From: Lepas anatifera
Lineage: Eukaryota; Arthropoda; Thecostraca; Lepadidae
Assembly: GCA_034440635.1 (NCBI GenBank)
Contig: JAOTON010001532.1
Coordinates: 50,001 to 114,000, forward strand
Direction: 5' to 3'
Length of the DNA stretch: 64,000 nucleotides
How positions within the stretch are numbered: position 1 is the stretch's first letter; every line of letters starts with the position of its first letter. Below the pieces are notes generated by a model, which saw nothing but the letters and a program-made list of their open reading frames with translations, was not told where the DNA came from and ran no database searches. Both the position numbers and the translations under genes were made by a program. This document shows, one piece after another, positions 57,841-64,000 of this stretch.

Positions 57841-60499
57841 TAACATAAACCCCCCATAATCACCAGGGAGAACGTGATTCGGAGGCCCACCATGGCGCGG
57901 GTTAATAATTGGGGGTGCCCAAATTTAAAACAATACCAAGAGCTACAAAGATAACATAGCGACATTTCCTAGTTTACCTATAGTCGTAAGAGTAGAGAAG
58001 CCTAAAGGGGCCATGTCCCCAATATTAATTATGTTTAATTATTAGATAAACAGCGTTGACTGAAAATAAATATGTCTAAGATAAGACTTCATCCCCAATG
58101 TTTTGGACGTATGTACCTACGCTTATGAGTTTAGCTACAAGCAAGGGTAGGGGTTTTTTTATTCGGTGGTGCTCGACTTAGAAAAAGGGTACTCTGAGAG
58201 CTTAACATAATTTTCTTGTATCATTAACTGTTCTAAATAAACACGCCCTTCTTAGAATCAGAAAGCCAAATAGAAGCATGTGATCTTAAAATAACAAATG
58301 CTGGGTGATTGTAGAATGCCCCTACAGAAATAGAATCATCATCTCTGCCCCGTGGGAAGTTTTAATATTGTTGGAGTTTCAACATTATTTGTTAGTTACC
58401 GAGCACCTACCTAGAAATGGTTTCATGTAGACCTTTAAAAACTCATTAATGGAAGTTACGTGGGCTTCAGATTTTGCATTCAATCCAGAAGCAGGCAAAT
58501 CAGTCAAATGCATTACCTAACCATAATCTTTGAAGCATTACCATGTTTTCAGTTTAGGTTTTATGGACGTGCTTGTATACACAATTACGCCGGTTATAAT
58601 TTGGCTAGTCTAATGATGAAGATGCCATACACAAAGGATGTCAAGAGATAACTGGTACCTAATGCACCTAACCCTGTTCAATCACAAAACAGATGCCAGC
58701 TCTCACCTTTTGCCAAATTTTCCACGGGCTGAGCTTCCGTCTGCCAGTCACTGCAGGAAAATGGCGCAGGAAGATGCAAAAAGTCGCTTGGTTCAAAGAA
58801 AGAACTCAATAGAGGGTAACCTACCACCTTTATTGCACTAAAGTTGGCGCCATTTTCCTGTCTTCACACCGAAGTATTCTAAAGGGGATTAAACATATCG
58901 AATGAATACTCAATGCAGTACCACCTGGTGTTAGAAAACTCTCCTTTTCCAAAATAGGTACTAGATTAAGTACCCACAATTTTGATCAGGGGTTACTTAC
59001 ACCAACTTGGATGTTGGATGTAGTACCACCTGGTGTTAGGAAACTCTCATTTTTCCAATTAGGTACTGGATGAAGAGCCACCAGGGTACTGATCTAAGAT
59101 AACGGTTATCTTACCTCTTGCTTGCATGTTATTAGTACTCTAATCTAATACAGCCATGGAGTCCATGCAGTATCGATTGGAGAGTGAAAAACATGACAAA
59201 TACATTGACACTGGTAAAATGTACTTTGGTGTATCACTTTATTTGGTGTGTTCGATTTCACTCCCGGATTAAGACTTAGCTTAGCAGCCCCAGGCTACTG
59301 AGTTATAAAAAAGAGTTCAAGTAGTACAGAGGGTACTAAAAAATTCTCTGTGTGCGGGACACGTCCACCTCCACCTACACCCCAGAGACCGTAACCTTGA
59401 CCTGAAGACGATCGTTGACAGAGCAACGGGTGCAATGAGAACATTCACTCGTTTTGCATCAATTCTATCGCCTTTTCTCTCCTTACTTCAGCGATGGGGC
59501 TTATTGTCTTAAACTCTTAGCATCAAAAGGAGTTTACTAGTTAAAAAGGTATTCTAAGCGTTTATTTGAAAACAAGCATCAGCACACCAAAGAGCACATG
59601 TCAGAGAATTGAGATAAGAAATACAATCCGTGGGAATTTGCGTGCAAGCGTATGATAATTGATGTAGGATATCTACCCATACCAAATGTGTACACTGAAA
59701 AAAGTACGCCAGAAAGCGGATTTTATCTACGGTGCCAAAATCCACTCTTCTTTCGGCGAATATTTTACACCCGATATCAACGCAAAATGACATGAAACAG
59801 GAATAATAAAACCCCAACCCGTGGGTCGTGAAAATATCAACTAACAAAAAGTACACCATTTTCAGGATTCTTTCTACGGTGCCAAAATCCACTCCTCTTT
59901 CCGGCATTATTCCACAACCTATTTTACACCGGTGTAATGCAAAAATGCATGTGTTTTGAGGGAATATTCCTACACCACTGGAGTAAAAAGATTATCAGAC
60001 AAATCGGAACAGTGTAAACTAGAATTGGGGGAGTAAAAATAGATTAAAATGTGAAATTTCCGGCGTAGAAAAATCTTTGCAAGGTGCAGAATGAACCCGC
60101 GTTCAATATTCCATTGCTGCTGAAAAGAAACAAGGATTAAAAATAACCCAGTTTATTCTCATTAGGCACTTAAGATTAGTTTACTCTGATAACAATGATT
60201 AATATACACTTTGATGAACATACACTCCAACGGAGAGTTTAAATCACTTGTACTTATAATCACTTCCAATCAACTAAGTACCTCTAATTAGCACTTTAAT
60301 TTTGAACCATATTGAAATTGACTATCAATCACTACAATAATTTCGTTTGTCTTTGCACAGACATGGCTTAGGCTTACAACTTTCGCCATGCCATAGAATT
60401 CACTGTTTTTGCTCCTCGCAACGTTTCCTGTTGTATCATTCATTAACACCAGACAATCACCACCCTTCACCGAAGATCACTTCTTTGAGGCGCAGCACA
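57841..60499. other. AT-rich, with two imperfect direct-repeat pairs
   Basis: A segment TAGTACCACCTGGTGTTAG recurs at about 58918 and 59021. A second pair at about 59725 and 59875 shares ACGGTGCCAAAATCCACTC. No coding exon is recognised; a minus frame at 59554-59907 is a consequence of the second pair. Confidence 0.35.
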
Positions 60500-60690
60500 C
60501 TTTTTGAGGGGGATCACGAATCCTCCTGAAAGGTCGATGGCGCCCCTTGAAATGTAGTTTTCATACCTTTGCCTTAAGAAACGAGATTTGTTTCCTCGCA
60601 ATGGGATCTGGTGGCTCCTGGCAGGTTTTGGAGCCCACAGGAAGCCGGTTTTCCCCCAAAATCGGAGCCCCTGGTCCGGATACAGTTACC
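60500..60690 (+). mobile_element. MITE remnant related to the 11.8-kb element
   Basis: CCTGAAAGGTCGATGGCGCC, TTGAAATGT and CCCCTGGTCCGGA occur in the same order as in 11839-12087. Both ends are lost. Confidence 0.5.
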
Positions 60691-62764
60691 CTATGGGTCT
60701 ATAGGGCTAACCCCGCCACCCCTCTCCGCTGCTGTCGGAGATGAGGAGACCGGCTCCCCACCTTTGGCTTGTAATATCATCAAAAAAGCCTAATCCTAGT
60801 GGCCATAAACCCTTTATGACAGACCCTGCCCTACTCCCACCCACCGTGGATCTTGCCCCACACTTGAAGTTCTGTAGCCCTTAAGGGTGCGTTACCCTCG
60901 ACACATGCGCCACACGACATGACCCATCAGAACTAATACCCTGTTTCCCCAACAACAGATGTCAGGCCATTCGTTCATTCATCCTAATACACAGATCGCC
61001 CACGTGACACGTTGGTTGTAAACTGTAGTACGCTGCGCATTCCACGCATTGCGACCCTTCAGGTGACCAAGAACCGCTGCGGGCAAGGTCAGACGCGTCA
61101 CAGTAACAGGTGCTCTCGCACAGGCGGGCCCAGTATTTTTCCGAGGGCAGACTGCTATTGGGCAAATGTCTTGATTTCTCTAAATGAGAAAGCGGTTGCA
61201 GCTCGCACCATTGTCACCTTGGATGGACCAAAGCTAGCCAAATGGCAGTTCAAGCATGGCTGTGGATTGGCTACCTTTTTTGGGCTAGTTAGCAGCTAGT
61301 CAGCGGTAGGATCCGCGCCCATTTCTTTCTTCCCACTTCGGCCACTTTCGTGACCAAATTTTATGTACTTGGCCCGCTTTGCGTCGGTGGGTCGTCATTC
61401 TCCGCGCGTACAAACACATGCACATAAACATGACACATGGACCGGGTGCCCGCATTTGTGACCGCCTTGGCGGATCTTAGGGATCCCCCGCCTCGTAGCG
61501 GTCATGAAAAGGGGTTCACTGACTCACTCACCCACCGAACCCTGAGGCACGCAGCTCCATGTGTTTACCGAAGTATTTATTGTGGAACATTTTTCTGGTG
61601 CTCGGAGAAGGGGTAGCGTTCTACCTCTGATCATGTGCGGAGTTGTCCTCACTGTGATCGAGAGGTGTTTCTGATTATAGGATAGTTTGTGTTGCAATCG
61701 ACAATACACGTGTACGATCTCAATCCCGTTCAGACCCTTCCTGACCACATCAGTTCGACATAAACCGAAGCTTTTGTAATGTATTGGAAGCAGTTTCCCA
61801 AGTTATAGGCCCTGACCTGTATAGTTCCTGACCTAGGACAGGATCAAAGATGATCTAAACAAGAGACCGTCCATAAAGTACCTAAGGAATAACAGGGGGT
61901 GGGAAGGCAGCAACCGTTTTGTTAGACGTTACAACAGGGCGTAAGGAAGTATTAGCATGAGGGAGGGGGTTAAAATTATAAGAACACATGTTACGTATTT
62001 TATGGATAGGCCCTCAGCTCTGACTTATAATTAACACTGATATGATACAATGGAGTCCACACATCACTATCATTGGATTTTGGAATTTTTATGTGACCGA
62101 TTTTGGATTTTTTTTGTGTGACCTTTTTATGAGGAGAGGAGCCGTGATAGGTTCGTGTGAAAATGTGTCCTGATGTCCAAATAACCCTCACATACCTCCA
62201 GTCACGAGGCCATAGTTCTCTGATGTTAAGAGCTAAAGGCATGTTCTTGCAAAACACGCACAATAAAAGTTGTATAGTCCGTACCGATTTTCAAGAACTG
62301 AACAACGTTACTGCAATATTCGGAAGCATTAGGGGTGATGCAACACGACTTCCCCGCAAAATTTCAGTGGGGTGTCATCGGCCTTTCAAGTAGTATTGTG
62401 ATCATTTCAGGGAAGGCACTAGTTCAATTGGACGAGAAAATATTATCTTGCTGGAAATTTATAGATTCAAGAATCACTTTTATGGAGTTTAAAGGACACA
62501 GAAAATACCGTAATATGTCAGAGAAGCAAAAATGTGTATAAATTACAGCCAAAAGAGGAATACATGGTTATTTTGCTAATGAAATTTCAAAAAGGCAACA
62601 TCAGCAGCAAAAAATATTGCATCGGGCTTGAGCTTCAAGCTTCAAGCACCGAGAGGAAGACAGTTTACCGTTTGAAAATTCGGAACATTGAATGCGATAA
62701 AGCTGATGGACTAAGGAACGGGACACGCAATTCCTCACATGGCCACCCCAAAGTGGGAGAATCA
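60691..62764. other. Intergenic, nothing recognised
   Basis: A minus-strand frame at 60962-61165 has several cysteines but no known motif. A possible TGACCT-rich element remnant lies at about 61810-61850. Nothing further is supported. Confidence 0.35.
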
Positions 62765-62890
62765 ATCGCGGATCCAGGGGTGCAAAGGGGGCACGTGCCT
62801 CCTTCGTTCGACCCTCGGTGCCGCCTGAAATGGTCGCGGCGCCCCTCTGAAAGATCGATGGCTCCCCCTGAAAGGTCGCTAGTCAGCAGC
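62765..62890 (+). mobile_element. MITE remnant related to the 11.8-kb element
   Basis: GCGGATCCAGGGGTGCAAAG and the following GGGGGCACGTGCC-like, CGACCCTCGG and CCTGAAAGGTCG segments match the left half of 11839-12087. The right half is absent. Confidence 0.6.
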
Positions 62891-63212
62891 CTCGGTGATA
62901 ACAGGTGCTGGCAGAATATGACACAGAAATCTGACTCACACAATTGTTTGCCTTTTCTTATGAGGAGTGTGCTATGGGGACACTAATTGAGTGAATTTCT
63001 GCCCTGTGGTCGTCGTCGTCATTTTTCCACTCTGCTCCCGGGACATCGCCGCTTTCTTTTCCCCTGAAAGTTCTTGTCATTTCAGTTCATGGCGGCCAGA
63101 AATTGGTCTTACTGATATTGGTAGAGCGTAGTGTTCTGCCGTTTGTATTCCTCTGACACGAGAGTGTCATCCTTGACCATGGCGATGGAGGCACAATGAT
63201 CAAAATCCTAGA

Positions 63213-63521
63213 ATGCTTAGTAGAGAATGACACCCAGGCGCTCTGAATTTCCCATTCACTTTTTTCTTTCTCACTTTTGGACCCACTTTTCTAGTGGATT
63301 TATTTTGGCATAATTCAATAATCCTAGTGTATACAAATCATCTAGTGTGGAAGGAAGGAAAATTTGGATGAAAAAATGAGCAAACCTTAAGTAAGGGATG
63401 CAATTGAGTTTAAACTAACTCCTACCATATTACACCGTTTGGATTTGCCTCTCGCCTACCATATTTTCAAACGTGAATTTTACACTCAGTATCCCAGTGC
63501 AAAACCATTTTTGAGACACTG
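63213..63521 (+). mobile_element. Short relative of the 254-2453 hAT-like element
   Basis: GAATGACACCCAG at the left and ACACTCAGTATCCCAGTGCAA ending GAGACACTG at the right match the termini of the 2.2-kb element, while the middle is deleted. The left terminus is decayed and no target duplication is evident. Confidence 0.55.
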
Positions 63522-64000
63522 CGGAGTGGGGCGCTGCGGCATCCTAAGGATTAGCCAGCATACTAAACGCGTCTTTCATGTTTTACCGTCACCCTCTCAC
63601 TCTGTTCTTTGTCAGAAAAAATCTTCCATCCAGCAGCCGTCGTAAATTCCCCTTGCAGTTATATTCCGTGAACGCCATGGCTCAAAACATATTCACATTT
63701 ACACTTACACTGGTAGCAGTGGCATCTCCACAAAGGCGAGGATGTTCCTGCTGCTGGTAAGGTTGTATTTTAGCACCTCTCGCTTTGTTGGAAGTTTTGC
63801 TCTGTTGAGGGAGGATGATGGGCAACAAATGAAAAAGGCTTCTACAGATCTTAGCTGACCCTGGGGGATAATGTTTTGGGTTTTCACTCGTTGGAATAGC
63901 TCTCTCGCGGCGGCTTTTGCTTCTAGTGATCATAGGCCAATCAATTTCTAGATGTCCCCAAAAATCCATTACTTGGGTACATAAAAGTACGAACAGGATT
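63522..64000. other. Window end, nothing recognised
   Basis: No supported gene or element. Confidence 0.35.

Noticed and set aside
59554..59907. A 117-codon minus-strand frame
   Set aside because: It is explained by a direct-repeat pair in AT-rich DNA and shows no known motif.

Overview
This is a repeat-laden stretch of nuclear animal DNA, most likely arthropod and perhaps crustacean. It has no operons, and its genes are split into short GC-rich exons with GT-AG introns. Their closest relatives by eye are animal TUBGCP6, LYRM2, UQCRC2 and MBTPS2. LINE, hAT-like and TTAA-target elements and long microsatellites fill the rest. The taxon is inferred from gene structure, a TCAGT initiator and repeat style; the sequence does not prove it.

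Layout. 1-7680 (+): the last six coding exons of a gamma-tubulin complex component 6 gene (TUBGCP6), whose first intron here holds a hAT-like element nested in a TTAA-target element. About 7.7-12.4 kb: its probable 3' UTR, then intergenic DNA with two hAT-type MITEs. 12470-23883 (+): a three-exon LYRM2 gene. 24930-26914 (-): two exons of a site-2 protease gene (MBTPS2) with no further exons identified. 29186-36386 (+): an eleven-exon UQCRC2 gene (complex III core protein 2) that can be joined in frame to 444 residues. 38.2-48.1 kb: a nest of LINE fragments with other elements inserted in them. 48-64 kb: mostly MITEs, decayed elements and minisatellites with no confident gene.

The most unusual signal is shared by several genes. 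Just upstream of particular exons lie tandem arrays whose repeat unit contains the 3' splice acceptor (AG) plus the first bases of the exon itself. The clearest are nine exact 68-bp units before TUBGCP6 exon 4, 33-bp units before UQCRC2 exon 10 that stay open in frame, 20-bp units before UQCRC2 exon 6, and copies before TUBGCP6 exon 2 and the MBTPS2 exon. The result is a ladder of candidate acceptors in at least three unrelated genes, suggesting recurrent tandem duplication centred on intron-exon junctions.

Functionally, LYRM2 and UQCRC2 both serve the mitochondrial respiratory chain and lie head to tail; TUBGCP6 acts in microtubule nucleation and MBTPS2 in Golgi proteolysis. Nothing indicates a joint pathway across the window.
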